64,000 bases of DNA from JAFDZW01 sp035632315 (GTDB lineage: Bacteria; Bacteroidota; Ignavibacteria; Palsa-1295). Where the stretch lies: the NCBI GenBank assembly GCA_035632315.1, contig DASQGZ010000043.1, positions 123,005-187,004 of the forward strand. The letters run 5' to 3'. The translations under genes were made by a program, and so were the position numbers. This document shows, in pieces, positions 33,922 to 44,366 of this stretch; position 1 is the first letter of the stretch; each line of letters opens with the position of its first letter. The notes under the pieces are model-generated. The model saw only the letters and a list, made by a program, of their open reading frames with translations, was not told the DNA's origin and made no database searches.

Positions 33922-34752
33922 ATGATTACACGAATGTTAAAAAAGATTATCGTAACAGCGTTCTTTGGGTGCATCTGTGTCGGAAGTACGCATGCACAGA
34001 TCCTGAGCACGGGCGATCTCTTTGGCCCCGGCGCGCCGCCGCCGATGATCGGTGTCGAGCTTGGGCTTGGGTCTCACATTCAACAAGGCACCTATCAGGC
34101 ATCGTGCCAATGCACGTTTTCCGGCGGTTCGTTCAGCGGTTTTCTCGGCGGGCTGCTCTTTGAGCTTCCGCTCGATTATGAGTGGACGATCGGAATGGGT
34201 TTGAAATTCGATTTTAAAGGACTCAATAATTCGACGATCGTAAAAGATAATACTGCGATCGAAGTACTCGCTGGCAGCAGCGATTCGGTCGTCTATGTGA
34301 ATGGATTGGCGTATAACCGTATCGGTACGGTACGCGAGACGTTCTTTTCGATCGACCCGTTCGTGCGGTATGAATTTTATCGTAACGGTCCGTTCGTTCA
34401 AGCCGGGCCCGGTGTGGGGCTTGTTGTTGCCAGCAGCTTTAAGCATACCCGTGAATTGCTTAATACAACGGTTATTGATAACAACGGGAATCCGATCCCG
34501 AACGTACACTTTAGCGACGGGACAACAAGCGAGACGCTCGAAAACGATACAAAGATCTCGAACATCAATTCGCTGCAACTGACGATACAAGCGGCAGTCG
34601 GATATAATATCGCGGTCGGGGATAATGCGGTTGTCGCCCCGATGCTGACGTATTCGCTGCCGATCACGGCAGTGCGTCCTGACATCTTGGCGTCGGGTTG
34701 GAAGATACAAACGATCTATTTCTCGGCGGCATTTAAGTACAAGATCGACTGA
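33922..34752 (+). CDS. Putative outer-membrane beta-barrel protein
   Basis: Protein of 276 residues with a signal peptide (MITRMLKKIIVTAFFGCICVGS, cleaved near THAQ) and alternating hydrophobic strands ending in IYFSAAFKYKID, a typical barrel terminus. Repeated Gly/Thr-rich turns support a barrel of perhaps 8-10 strands. It starts 20 bases after the PD40-OmpA gene, so likely in the same unit. It may be a PorT/PorV-type envelope partner, but no specific motif proves it. Confidence 0.65.
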   Translation: MITRMLKKIIVTAFFGCICVGSTHAQILSTGDLFGPGAPPPMIGVELGLGSHIQQGTYQASCQCTFSGGSFSGFLGGLLFELPLDYEWTIGMGLKFDFKGLNNSTIVKDNTAIEVLAGSSDSVVYVNGLAYNRIGTVRETFFSIDPFVRYEFYRNGPFVQAGPGVGLVVASSFKHTRELLNTTVIDNNGNPIPNVHFSDGTTSETLENDTKISNINSLQLTIQAAVGYNIAVGDNAVVAPMLTYSLPITAVRPDILASGWKIQTIYFSAAFKYKID

Positions 34753-34847
34753 TTTTTTTTTTGTGTTTTGGAAATTTCCCTAATACCCGGGAAAAGGAAT
34801 AATTCTGTCTCGTGTGAGTTGTGTCAATTGAAAAAAGGAAATCCTGT

Positions 34848-37800
34848 ATGAAGAAGTGTCTCTTCAGCCGGCTTCGAGGCACCATTGTTGTTCTGGCTGC
34901 CCTTGCGTTGGCTGTCGTCTCGTCTCGTGTTGTCCATTCGCAGGAACTTGTCACTGGTAACCAGTATGTCCTAGCCCGTGTGCTGCAGGAAGATGGCACG
35001 ATCTTTATTATGCTTCCTCAGGGTCGGGTAGGGCTCGATCCTCAGCTCAACTTTTATGACAAGAGTTTCTTCTCTGCGCAAATTGGCGGTACGGTCTTCA
35101 CGAATAACAACGTAATTACCCCGATACCTTCGAATACAAAAAAACTGTTGACGGCGGACAGTGTATATAAGATCCAGGATACGATCACGTTTGTCTGGGC
35201 GAATAGAAATGGCGTTGATATTATTCAGGAATTGTGGCCGGTTGTTCTGAATACGATCAATCCGTGCGGACAGATCGTTATGCGATGGAAATTCCGCACA
35301 CTTGACACGTCAAGTGTTACGCCTGTGGCATGCCAGTGGCTTAATGACCTTGATATTTCCGATCCGAGAGATAAACGAAACTATAGTAGCACAAGCCCTC
35401 CGTTTTCTCAAGGCAACGGCACCGACGGACCGATCGTACTGCTTCCGAACGGTTATATTTCTGCTGGAACATTTCATGCCCAATGGCAGCAATACTCAGG
35501 AGCAAGTATCCCATGGTTTTATGATGCACCGTTATTTCCGCTTCCAGGTCCGAAGGGAAATGGGGGGCCGGGAATTTCAGGATTCGGTTTCGTGGATTAC
35601 TCTCCCCTACATACGACGAGACCAACGTATGTAACGATCGGCGATTGGTACACCATGGCGATGGTGAGCTTCGGGCATACACCAAACAGATCGCTTGTCC
35701 CACCTAACCCGTTTTGGACTATTGGCGGCGACGCCGGGCCGGACGATGCAATTCTAATGGAATTTCCTGCGACGACGGTAGGTGGCACGGCCAGAAACAA
35801 AACTGTTATCGGAGGAATGACTTCATACGGAACGCTGCCATTTGATGAGTGTTGGGGGACGATGTACGGGCTGCTGACATATAATCCGAAGATCGCTTGG
35901 AATAAGACGGTACATCAATATTTCCCGACGCCGGATACGGTGTTATTTTATGCAGTCAATCCGGGTTGGCAAGGTGCTGCAGGAAATGCATATTTTACGT
36001 TGACCGGCGGATCGAATCTGACCGTCAGCCCGAATCCGACGCTCACGCCGATCGGGCCGTTTTCCACACAGCCGCCGCCGACCGGATTTTCGATGTTTCC
36101 GGGAAATGTACAGACCATCAATTGGTATCTTAAGGTCGATCCGCCGAGATATTTTTGCAACAGCGATTTCATCAGTTCGATCAAGGTCACCGGTATGAAC
36201 GGTAACGGCTCGCTCAATCCTGCCTATATTGATCCGGCAGACGGCGACGATACCTGCGAGCATCCGATCGCAATCGGCTGCGCCGAAACCGATACGCTGC
36301 CGCCGAGGATTACATCGCTTACTGGGACAGAGTTCACGGTCAATTTCGATGTCAGCGATAATCGAACAACGCCGATCATCGATCGCGGACTCAAGAGCAT
36401 TACCTGGAACCTTGATCCTGCATATCCGGCTTCGACAATCAATTCTTATACAGTTGTCGATACGTCCACTATTTATCCCTGCTACAACGATTTTCTCTAC
36501 CACCATATATTTATCCGTCAGAACGATTCGACGGTGCCTGCGTGCTTCGATTTCAAACTGATCGACTGCATTGGCAATGAAAAAGATACGCAGATCTGTT
36601 TTGCCGCTCATTTGGCTGCCGGCCATCCGGATACGATCCCGCCGAGGGTGCATCTCGATAGCACTTATGATTGCCATAGACAAATAATGAGAGCGATCGC
36701 ACTTGAGATCCTCCCCACCGATAGCGGTATGGCGGTGATCGATTCGATCGCCGGGTCAGGGATCAATATGGTGCTGACGAAAACACCTTTCAAAGTCGGA
36801 GACCCGACTGCACACTTTGCCGTAAGTGTCGTCGATAGTGAATATGACGGGACGATCTGTGTGCATTTGGTCGATGCGGCGAAAGAGAAAAATCATACTG
36901 ATACGTGCTTCCGTTATTGCACGACGCCGGATGTTCTCAAACCGATTGTAAAAATCAATCGTATCGGCAACACCCATTCCTGGTCGGTCGAGGTGTTTGA
37001 GAACAGACCGTGGGATCGGCGGATCAATCAGATATTTATCAGCGGTGCGACGACGAACATCGTCCCGCCTGCTTCATTTGCAGCCGCATTTAACCAGACA
37101 TATTATCAATTCACCGTCAACGATAACGACACGACAAGGACGGCTGCGTTCTGCGTTTCGGCAACCGATCGTGCCGGCAACATCAGTGATACCGTCTGTG
37201 CGAACTCCGGCATAGAAAAAGATGTGCTCCCCCCGAACATCATTCCGGATAAGAACCCTGCTACCAATCCGACATTTATCTCGCTAACTATTAATGACAT
37301 TCATTATCAGGGTGGCACAAAGTATGTTTGGGACAGCGGCGTCGATACTGTCTGGCTGCTGAACAACACCGGCATATTTACATCGTGGTTTCCCGATACG
37401 GCAAAAGCATTCCATTGCGATTCCATCGCAACGTCATGGGTAGCCATCGCAGGCGTAGATTCGTTGAAGCTTGCTGTCATTGATTCGCTGGCTACCTTGA
37501 CGAACCCAGCGTGCATCACGATCCGCGCAAAAGACTGCGCCGGCAATGATTCAGTGTGGGAGTGGTGCTATCCGTACACACCGGACACCCTGCCGCCCGT
37601 CATGAAACTGAAGTATATAGATAAGACAAATATTCAAGTGAATATTACCGACGATTCGACGTACGACAGAGGCTTGGGCAAGATATTTACATCGAACGAA
37701 CTCAATATCGCTCCGCTGACTCAGTCGCTGGTACGAATACCATCAACAAACTTTAATGTCACGCGACCGAATATCGATCAATCGTCAACTGCATCGATCA

Positions 37801-38717
37801 GTGCGATTGACTATTGGGGGACGCAGGTCGTATCGCAAGCATTCAAACATTCTGCGATCGCACCCGTTACCGTCTGGGTACAGGATATGTCGATGAAGAA
37901 GGGCGTGCTCACGACGCAAAGCTCGACATTCTCTGTGCCGGTATATTGCGTCTGGAACGATCAGACACCGATCGAGCAGAAGGGCATCACGAATATCCAA
38001 TTCAGTTTTACGATCAACGGTTCGGCAGGCATCGTGACGTTCAATAATATAACGACAACAAATCCTGTAAATCCTGCATTGGTGACACCGTTAAATTCAA
38101 ATTGGACGATCACCCCGAACATCGTCGGTTCAAGAGTAGATGTCACGGCGATAGCTGCTCCCGGAACAATACTTACGGTACCAAAACCAAAGACATCGGA
38201 TGATACGCTGATGTATCTGAACTTCTCGACGTCAGCGACGAATTCGACCGCAAACGTAACACTTGATATAGACCAGATAGGGACGGAGCCGGTCGGGCTG
38301 CAAAGTATTATTTATAATAGCGGCAAGGATACGACGTTCTATGGCTTGAATTCTGTGTCACTGATGCCACCCCCGTGGGGCTCGTTGTCCGGATCGGATA
38401 TTGTTATCCTCGGTGCGTGTACACCGTCGTTAAATAACGTTGGCGCCAAAGGCAATGTCGTTTCGCTCGACGAAGCAAGCCCGAATCCCGCGTCGCATAG
38501 TACGCTTATGCATTATTCACTGTCTGATGAAAGTCGGCTGCATATCGGAATCTATGATATGCTTGGCCGTGAAGTGAAGACATTGGTAACGGGTTCGGTC
38601 AAGCAGGGCAATTATGATCTGTTCATCGATGTCTCCGATCTTTCAGATGGGCAGTATACTGTTCGTCTTGAATCCGGCTCTTTGGCGATCATACGCAAGA
38701 TCTCAGTCGTGAAGTAA
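34848..38717 (+). CDS. Very large T9SS-secreted protein, paralogue 1
   Basis: Secreted protein of 1,289 residues with a signal peptide to about VVHSQ, a unique N-terminal domain of about 480 residues (WANRNGVDIIQE, VACQWLNDLDISDPRD), and at least five Ig-like blocks of about 100-120 residues. Each block opens with D-T/V-L-x-P (codons at 36291, 36630, 36930, 37221 and 37583). It ends with a cohesin-like segment and a T9SS sorting domain (ASPNPASHS, GIYDMLGREVKTL, GQYTVRLESG). Cysteines are frequent in the Ig-like blocks. Homologous along its length to the next gene. Start ATG 34848 has AAAAAAGGA in front. Role unknown, perhaps adhesion. Confidence 0.83.
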   Translation: MKKCLFSRLRGTIVVLAALALAVVSSRVVHSQELVTGNQYVLARVLQEDGTIFIMLPQGRVGLDPQLNFYDKSFFSAQIGGTVFTNNNVITPIPSNTKKLLTADSVYKIQDTITFVWANRNGVDIIQELWPVVLNTINPCGQIVMRWKFRTLDTSSVTPVACQWLNDLDISDPRDKRNYSSTSPPFSQGNGTDGPIVLLPNGYISAGTFHAQWQQYSGASIPWFYDAPLFPLPGPKGNGGPGISGFGFVDYSPLHTTRPTYVTIGDWYTMAMVSFGHTPNRSLVPPNPFWTIGGDAGPDDAILMEFPATTVGGTARNKTVIGGMTSYGTLPFDECWGTMYGLLTYNPKIAWNKTVHQYFPTPDTVLFYAVNPGWQGAAGNAYFTLTGGSNLTVSPNPTLTPIGPFSTQPPPTGFSMFPGNVQTINWYLKVDPPRYFCNSDFISSIKVTGMNGNGSLNPAYIDPADGDDTCEHPIAIGCAETDTLPPRITSLTGTEFTVNFDVSDNRTTPIIDRGLKSITWNLDPAYPASTINSYTVVDTSTIYPCYNDFLYHHIFIRQNDSTVPACFDFKLIDCIGNEKDTQICFAAHLAAGHPDTIPPRVHLDSTYDCHRQIMRAIALEILPTDSGMAVIDSIAGSGINMVLTKTPFKVGDPTAHFAVSVVDSEYDGTICVHLVDAAKEKNHTDTCFRYCTTPDVLKPIVKINRIGNTHSWSVEVFENRPWDRRINQIFISGATTNIVPPASFAAAFNQTYYQFTVNDNDTTRTAAFCVSATDRAGNISDTVCANSGIEKDVLPPNIIPDKNPATNPTFISLTINDIHYQGGTKYVWDSGVDTVWLLNNTGIFTSWFPDTAKAFHCDSIATSWVAIAGVDSLKLAVIDSLATLTNPACITIRAKDCAGNDSVWEWCYPYTPDTLPPVMKLKYIDKTNIQVNITDDSTYDRGLGKIFTSNELNIAPLTQSLVRIPSTNFNVTRPNIDQSSTASISAIDYWGTQVVSQAFKHSAIAPVTVWVQDMSMKKGVLTTQSSTFSVPVYCVWNDQTPIEQKGITNIQFSFTINGSAGIVTFNNITTTNPVNPALVTPLNSNWTITPNIVGSRVDVTAIAAPGTILTVPKPKTSDDTLMYLNFSTSATNSTANVTLDIDQIGTEPVGLQSIIYNSGKDTTFYGLNSVSLMPPPWGSLSGSDIVILGACTPSLNNVGAKGNVVSLDEASPNPASHSTLMHYSLSDESRLHIGIYDMLGREVKTLVTGSVKQGNYDLFIDVSDLSDGQYTVRLESGSLAIIRKISVVK

Positions 38718-38731
38718 TTGGGATAAAGTCG

Positions 38732-38763
38732 AAAAAAAGCGCTCTGGGTAGGGCGCTTTTTTT
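38732..38763 (+). terminator. Rho-independent terminator
   Basis: AAAAAAAGCGC followed by a short loop and GGGCGC-TTTTTTT forms an A-run/GC-stem/T-run hairpin 15 bases after the stop of the first large paralogue and about 75 bases before the second, separating their transcripts. Confidence 0.85.
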
Positions 38764-38836
38764 ATGGGTGACGTCAGCTGCAAACCTTTTTATTATGTTA
38801 CTGTTAACAAGATGAAGGAAGTATAACGGGCTCCGG

Positions 38837-41800
38837 ATGAGCATATTCTACGATCGTCCTGTATTGGTTCTGACGGCTGCACTATTGCGGTTTACGGGCA
38901 TACTTATTTCACTGATGTTCTTCTGCCATGTCACCTTCGCACAATGGCATGCAACTCCGTCCCGATTTTCCGTCGTCGGACAAGTCCTTGATTATGACGG
39001 GACGGTATTTTTTGCGCTTTCACCCGGTACGCTCGGAAGCCCGTCGCTCAATTTTAATAACGACAAAAGTTATTTTACCTGCCACATCAATGGCAACACA
39101 TACTTCACAAATAACCAGATGATCTCTGTCCCGCAGACGGGATACCCAAACAGTTACAAACTTGGTTCGGTCGATTCGATCTATAATATTGGCGACACAG
39201 TGCGGGCAGTATGGGCGAATCGCAACGGAGTCGATATCATTCAGGATGCATATCCTGTCGAGTTTCCGCGTCAGACATGCCAGATCGTTTTGCGATGGAA
39301 ATTCCGCAATCTCAGCACCTCAACTCCGGTCAGTGTTGCGTGTCAGTGGCTTAATGATATTGATATTTCTGACCCCCGAGACGTTCGAAAACCGGTTCCG
39401 AAAACTCCCGACGCTCCGATCATACTAAATAGCTTCACTTATGATCGGATCTGGCAGCAATTTCCGGGCGCATTCGATACTGTTACACCGTGGTTTTATG
39501 CAGGGTTCTTCCATGATCTGCCTGGGCCCGGCAACGATCCCGGTTTAGCAGCGGTCGGATTCTGCGATTATCCGGCTATGGGGTTAACAAAGCCCTCCGC
39601 CGTAACCATCGGCGACTGGTTCACAATGTGGACGGAGCTCTATGGTTCGTCAGACTGGAAATCTCTGTTCGGGCTTGCGCTTTCCGATGATGATGCGGTG
39701 CTTTTACAATTCAAACAGATCGTAATACTCGGCGGCTCGACAGCAATCGGCGCCGCGACGTCGTATGGAACCTATAGCTTTGAATATTGCAGTGGCAACC
39801 TCTTTGGCGTTCTCGACTATCCGCATCAGATCCTCTGGGACCGGACAAAGCACATTTATACTCCGAATCCGTTTCCGGTCAAATTGCTCGTTGTAAATGC
39901 CAATTCAGGTCTCACTGTCGATCCGCTTCAGATATCGCTAACCGTCGGTGATCATTTATGGATATGGGACACGTTGGCAAAAAAACGGATCGGGAAAACG
40001 CAAACATTGACGCGGTCTTCGACGCCATCCGGAAAACTTGGCCCAGGCGACGTGGAAGAGTACGATTGGTGGGTCAATACAGATACCGTCTATTTCTGTA
40101 AAGATAATTTTATCGGCCAATTGAAATTTTCCGGTACTAGCTCTCTCGGAGATCCTTTTTCCGATCGCTTTAATCAGTTTGGCGATACGTGCGAACATCC
40201 GGTCGAGATCGGCTGCGCCGAGACCGATACGCTTCCGCCGCTGCACGATTCGTTCACATCAGATCAGTTCGGCGTCAATGACAGCATCGTTGTTCACGAC
40301 GACCGCAAAACGCCGATCCTCGACCGCGGGCTCGATACTGTTTGGTGGAAACCGGTCGGCAATACGAATCCGAGCTATTTTACGATCACACTGCTCGATC
40401 CGATCAAGCCGTGTTACAATGATACCTACCGGCATCGCATCGTCATGCAACAGCATGATTCAACCATCGGCGGTTGTTTCCATTTTTATTTTCTTGATTG
40501 CATCGGCAACCTCAGCGATACCATTCTTTGTATGCCCCCGCACCCCGTTCCATATTATCGGGATACACTTCCGCCACAATTTTTTATCGACTACCAAAGC
40601 GGCACGTTTGATTCAACCCTTGTATGCAACAACCGTTTTGATTCCATACTCGTAACCGACAGCCGTTTGCACGATCGCGGACTCGACAGCATTTTTCTTG
40701 TGCCGAAAACTGCGCCGAATAATATGACGCTTACCGTGACGCCATTCAAAAAAGGCTCGCCGATCGCCTGGATATCGCTCCGGGTTCTCGATTCGATGCA
40801 GGATGGTTTGATCTGTGTTCGAGCCAGAGACACAGCTCGTCCGCCGAACCATACGGATACGTGTTTTTCTTATTGCCCGATCAAGGATACGCTCAAACCG
40901 ATTATTGAAATTGTTACGCGCGCTCATCCGTGGCAATGGCATGTCATCGTCAGCGACAACCGGCCGTGGGATCGCAAGATCGATTCTATATGGATTCCCG
41001 ATTCAGCGTTTATAACGTTACCGGTCCCGCCGCTTGCGCTGGCGCATGGCGATTCGATCTTCGAATTCGATGTCGAGTCTCGCGATACAGTTGTGCCGGC
41101 GCATTTCTGCGTCGCAGCAAACGATCTTGCGGTGCCGAGCAATGTCAATGACAGCGTCTGCGCGTTCGCCAGTATACAACCGGATACGATGGCTCCGAAT
41201 ATTATCGTATCGCCAACAAGCACAACAAGTGCTAATGTCACGATCAATGACATCCATTACCCGAACAGTTATTTATATGTCTGGGACACGGGTGTCGATT
41301 CGATTTGGTTCACGAATGTTAAAAATATCGCAACATCGTGGGGGACTGATACAGCGCGAAGCTATCCGTGCTTACGGCTTATCGATCCGCTCTCATTTTC
41401 TGTGATCGATCCTAACCTCGTTGATACGACCGCGGCATGCATTACGATTAATGCGATAGACTGCGCAAAAAATATTTCTTCGTGGACGTGGTGTTACCCA
41501 TACGTATGGGATAGTCTGCCTCCGCTTATCATTGCACGGTATCTCGATAAGCAGCGGACGCAGGTCACGGTCACTGATAATAGGCTTAATGATCGGGGCA
41601 ATGAAATTATTTCGACGTTCAACGATAATAATCTGACCGGTTATAACATCACAGCGAATCGAGCACCGTTGGTTACCTTCACACTACAGCGTCCGAATCT
41701 TGATGTTTCTTCATCCGATAGTATCTTTACGACTGATCGCTGGGGATCGGTATTTCTCGCCGATTCATGGCAGCATAGCGCCTGGACTCGGCTGAGAGTC

Positions 41801-42592
41801 TGCGTACAGGACCTTGCGATGCAAAAAGGCGCTATCATTCGTGCCGGCACCCAGACGTATGTGCCGATCGTATTCGTTCATAATGACAATATCCCTGTCG
41901 CCGAAAAAAGGATCACTGCATTCCGGTTCAGCTTTACGCCGAACGGCGACGATACACTTTGCAGATTTCTCGGTGTCAATGCAAAAGGCACGGCGACCGA
42001 GACCGGGTGGCAAATCGATACCCTGACCAAAGGAAAAGAACGTATTGTTAGCGGCGAAATGCTCTCGGGCGTCCCGCTTACCTCGCCGCCTGATACGATG
42101 ATCAATTTAGTGTTCGAAGCGATAAACACAACGCTCAATGGAAAGCTGACACTCGACGTCAATGAGGTCAACGGGGAAACGATCATGTATAATAACGGGA
42201 TCGATACAATTTACAGTGGGTATAATTCTATCGATACGATGCCTCCTCCGTGGGGTACGCTCAGCGGCGGCGACATTATCATTGCAGGAATATGCGTACC
42301 GATCATAAATAATGATTCTATCCGTTCCGGGAAAGCATCGCTGGATATTCCAATACCGAATCCGGTTTCACACATTGCAACACTCCATTATACGACTGGT
42401 GAAAGTTCTACCGTGCGTCTGGGAATTTATGATCTGCTCGGCAGGGAAGTAAAACAACTTGTTTTCGATTCGAATATGAATGGTTCATACTCGATCAATG
42501 CTGATATTTCTAACCTGAATAACGGACAATATATTGTCCGGCTTGAAACAACAGACGGTGTGATAACGAGAATACTCGTTGTGCAGAAATGA
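38837..42592 (+). CDS. Very large T9SS-secreted protein, paralogue 2
   Basis: Secreted protein of 1,251 residues, tandem paralogue of the preceding gene. It shares the N-terminal domain motifs (WANRNGVDIIQDAYPV, VACQWLNDIDISDPRD, the WKFRNL segment), the GCAETDTLPP junction, five D-x-L-x-P-led blocks (near 40225, 40562, 40886, 41183, 41510), a cohesin-like part and the C-terminal sorting domain (NPVSHIA, GIYDLLGREVKQL, GQYIVRLETT). Its hydrophobic leader ends near FAQW. The stop codon TGA is immediately followed by the stop of the convergent gene, together forming TGATCA. Own transcript after a terminator. Confidence 0.83.
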   Translation: MSIFYDRPVLVLTAALLRFTGILISLMFFCHVTFAQWHATPSRFSVVGQVLDYDGTVFFALSPGTLGSPSLNFNNDKSYFTCHINGNTYFTNNQMISVPQTGYPNSYKLGSVDSIYNIGDTVRAVWANRNGVDIIQDAYPVEFPRQTCQIVLRWKFRNLSTSTPVSVACQWLNDIDISDPRDVRKPVPKTPDAPIILNSFTYDRIWQQFPGAFDTVTPWFYAGFFHDLPGPGNDPGLAAVGFCDYPAMGLTKPSAVTIGDWFTMWTELYGSSDWKSLFGLALSDDDAVLLQFKQIVILGGSTAIGAATSYGTYSFEYCSGNLFGVLDYPHQILWDRTKHIYTPNPFPVKLLVVNANSGLTVDPLQISLTVGDHLWIWDTLAKKRIGKTQTLTRSSTPSGKLGPGDVEEYDWWVNTDTVYFCKDNFIGQLKFSGTSSLGDPFSDRFNQFGDTCEHPVEIGCAETDTLPPLHDSFTSDQFGVNDSIVVHDDRKTPILDRGLDTVWWKPVGNTNPSYFTITLLDPIKPCYNDTYRHRIVMQQHDSTIGGCFHFYFLDCIGNLSDTILCMPPHPVPYYRDTLPPQFFIDYQSGTFDSTLVCNNRFDSILVTDSRLHDRGLDSIFLVPKTAPNNMTLTVTPFKKGSPIAWISLRVLDSMQDGLICVRARDTARPPNHTDTCFSYCPIKDTLKPIIEIVTRAHPWQWHVIVSDNRPWDRKIDSIWIPDSAFITLPVPPLALAHGDSIFEFDVESRDTVVPAHFCVAANDLAVPSNVNDSVCAFASIQPDTMAPNIIVSPTSTTSANVTINDIHYPNSYLYVWDTGVDSIWFTNVKNIATSWGTDTARSYPCLRLIDPLSFSVIDPNLVDTTAACITINAIDCAKNISSWTWCYPYVWDSLPPLIIARYLDKQRTQVTVTDNRLNDRGNEIISTFNDNNLTGYNITANRAPLVTFTLQRPNLDVSSSDSIFTTDRWGSVFLADSWQHSAWTRLRVCVQDLAMQKGAIIRAGTQTYVPIVFVHNDNIPVAEKRITAFRFSFTPNGDDTLCRFLGVNAKGTATETGWQIDTLTKGKERIVSGEMLSGVPLTSPPDTMINLVFEAINTTLNGKLTLDVNEVNGETIMYNNGIDTIYSGYNSIDTMPPPWGTLSGGDIIIAGICVPIINNDSIRSGKASLDIPIPNPVSHIATLHYTTGESSTVRLGIYDLLGREVKQLVFDSNMNGSYSINADISNLNNGQYIVRLETTDGVITRILVVQK

Positions 42593-44260
42593 TCATTTTC
42601 GTTTTACGATCACGATGCCTTTTCGTGATGTGCTTGTGCCTGTTTGAGTGATCATCGTATAGAGTCCGGATTCTAACGGCACACCATGATCGTCTTTCCC
42701 GTCAAAATCCATTTGCAGCTCGCGAACGAATCGCATGCTCTCCGATATTGAGCGGCGCATCCTGCTTCGGCAGTCATAAATACGTACCGTCACAGTTTGC
42801 TCTGCATCGGTCGGGGCAGTGATAGTAATACGCGAAATATCTTCGAAGCCGTCATTATCCGGAGAGAACGGGTTTGGCATTGCGTTGACAGAAATTGCGG
42901 CAAAAGAATTTGCCGAATCGAATGTGATCGAATTTGGGGCAAACGGCGTCGAACCAGCGGGCGCTACGCACGAACCCCAATTGATTTTATCGGTACTGCT
43001 GCCGTCCGGATGTTTACGTTCAAGCGAGATTCCGGAAAGCGAAGAAATATTGTTCGATAAGAACGATGCATCGTATGAGACACCGTCGATCAGTGAGCTG
43101 TCAGCATTGAGAAATATCACACTCGAACCGGACGGCAGCAAATGAAATGAGGTCGTATGAACTGTGTCGGCATTATCTGTCGGGTGGACATCAACAGCAG
43201 TAAATCTCGACGACGCGGCAATGACGCCAAAACTTTTCGGCGCAATGTGAAGCGAATTCACAGAATACGAGTGTATGCTGTCAATATTGGGAATGGTTAT
43301 TATCGTCCCTGTAAGATCGCACCGGTTGTTCGTTTGATTATATAATTCTATCCACTCGGAATAACTGAATGCCGGCGTGATCATTAATTCATTTATAACG
43401 ATCGCATGCTGCGGAATCGGAATATAGATCGTATCAATAGTTGTATCATTGGAGAGGTTTTCGTCGCCGGGATAGGAAGTGATGAGACTCAGTGCAGAAT
43501 ATCCAAGGTCGGCATCCGCCCAATCAAAGGTCACAGTATCGAACTCGAGTGGCGCGACAGTGTGAGTGGTAAAGCCTGTTGTAACAGGCACAGAGCCGCC
43601 TGCTCGGTATAATGTGTAGGGTATATTCGTAACAGCCTGTCTGCCGCGATTTTGAAAAATAAACCGAAGAGTTGCGTTTGTACTAGTGTATGATATTCGT
43701 TTGATGGAATAAGCAGCAACATCGAAATTTTTTCTGCGAACAGAATTTATTCGACCCGGTGTCGCACCTGCAGAATCAACTGACTCGGAAAAATTGGATG
43801 CATCACTCGGCAGCAGCTCTTCAATTCGTTCAAGCGAACGCCCGTTCGCCCCACCCCACGACGGCAAATAATCAACCTGATCAATGATTCTATTCGTCGA
43901 ATCGCGAAGCGTAATAGAATCCCCGCTGTTATTGAGCGATGGCATTGTCATCTGAACGACACGTGAAGGGATCGAAGAATGTTTCGTTACAAGTTTTGCA
44001 CTGTCATGAGTGATCACAAGAAAACTATTCGGCGCTATTGAGATATTTGAAAATGGTTCGGTTCGGGAGTGATTGGAAATGTGCCAGCCGGTGAGATCGA
44101 TACTGTCCGTGCCGAAGTTAAATAATTCGACCCACTCCGGCTCAGGGGACTTCGGGGCGTACATCAATTCATTGATCACAATCTTCGGTTGTGCGCGAAG
44201 ACCAGAGTGAACAATAATGATAAAAAAGACAATTGCGATCCTTCGGGGGATGCGTATCAT
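42593..44260 (-). CDS. Secreted protein with two lamin-tail domains and FlgD-like C-terminus
   Basis: Exported protein of 555 residues: signal peptide (IAIVFFIIIVHSGLRAQ) and a first lamin-tail domain (IVINELMYAPKSPEPEWVELFNFG, LTGWHISN). A CARDB-like middle domain (about 190-280) follows, then a second lamin-tail domain (IVINELMITPAFSYSEWIELYN). The C-terminus has NPFSPDNDGFEDISRI and a YDCRSR / GLYTMI pattern like FlgD-type Ig or gliding-motility C-terminal domains. It is probably surface-exposed and T9SS- or Sec-delivered. Lamin-tail domains occur in bacterial exported nucleases and adhesins; no nuclease motif is seen here. Confidence 0.8.
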   Translation of the reverse strand: MIRIPRRIAIVFFIIIVHSGLRAQPKIVINELMYAPKSPEPEWVELFNFGTDSIDLTGWHISNHSRTEPFSNISIAPNSFLVITHDSAKLVTKHSSIPSRVVQMTMPSLNNSGDSITLRDSTNRIIDQVDYLPSWGGANGRSLERIEELLPSDASNFSESVDSAGATPGRINSVRRKNFDVAAYSIKRISYTSTNATLRFIFQNRGRQAVTNIPYTLYRAGGSVPVTTGFTTHTVAPLEFDTVTFDWADADLGYSALSLITSYPGDENLSNDTTIDTIYIPIPQHAIVINELMITPAFSYSEWIELYNQTNNRCDLTGTIITIPNIDSIHSYSVNSLHIAPKSFGVIAASSRFTAVDVHPTDNADTVHTTSFHLLPSGSSVIFLNADSSLIDGVSYDASFLSNNISSLSGISLERKHPDGSSTDKINWGSCVAPAGSTPFAPNSITFDSANSFAAISVNAMPNPFSPDNDGFEDISRITITAPTDAEQTVTVRIYDCRSRMRRSISESMRFVRELQMDFDGKDDHGVPLESGLYTMITQTGTSTSRKGIVIVKRK

Positions 44261-44366
44261 GGCGGCAAAATTACGAATTTAGGGAATCGGATTTATAAAT
44301 TGACAAAATATATTTAATTCTGATCTCACCACTAAACCCCCAAACCCTAAGCCCCAAACCCCTGTT

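Noticed and set aside
33937..34710. Minus-strand frame of 257 codons opposite the barrel protein
   Set aside because: Antisense shadow of a gene with a good signal peptide; Arg-rich composition typical of complement reading.
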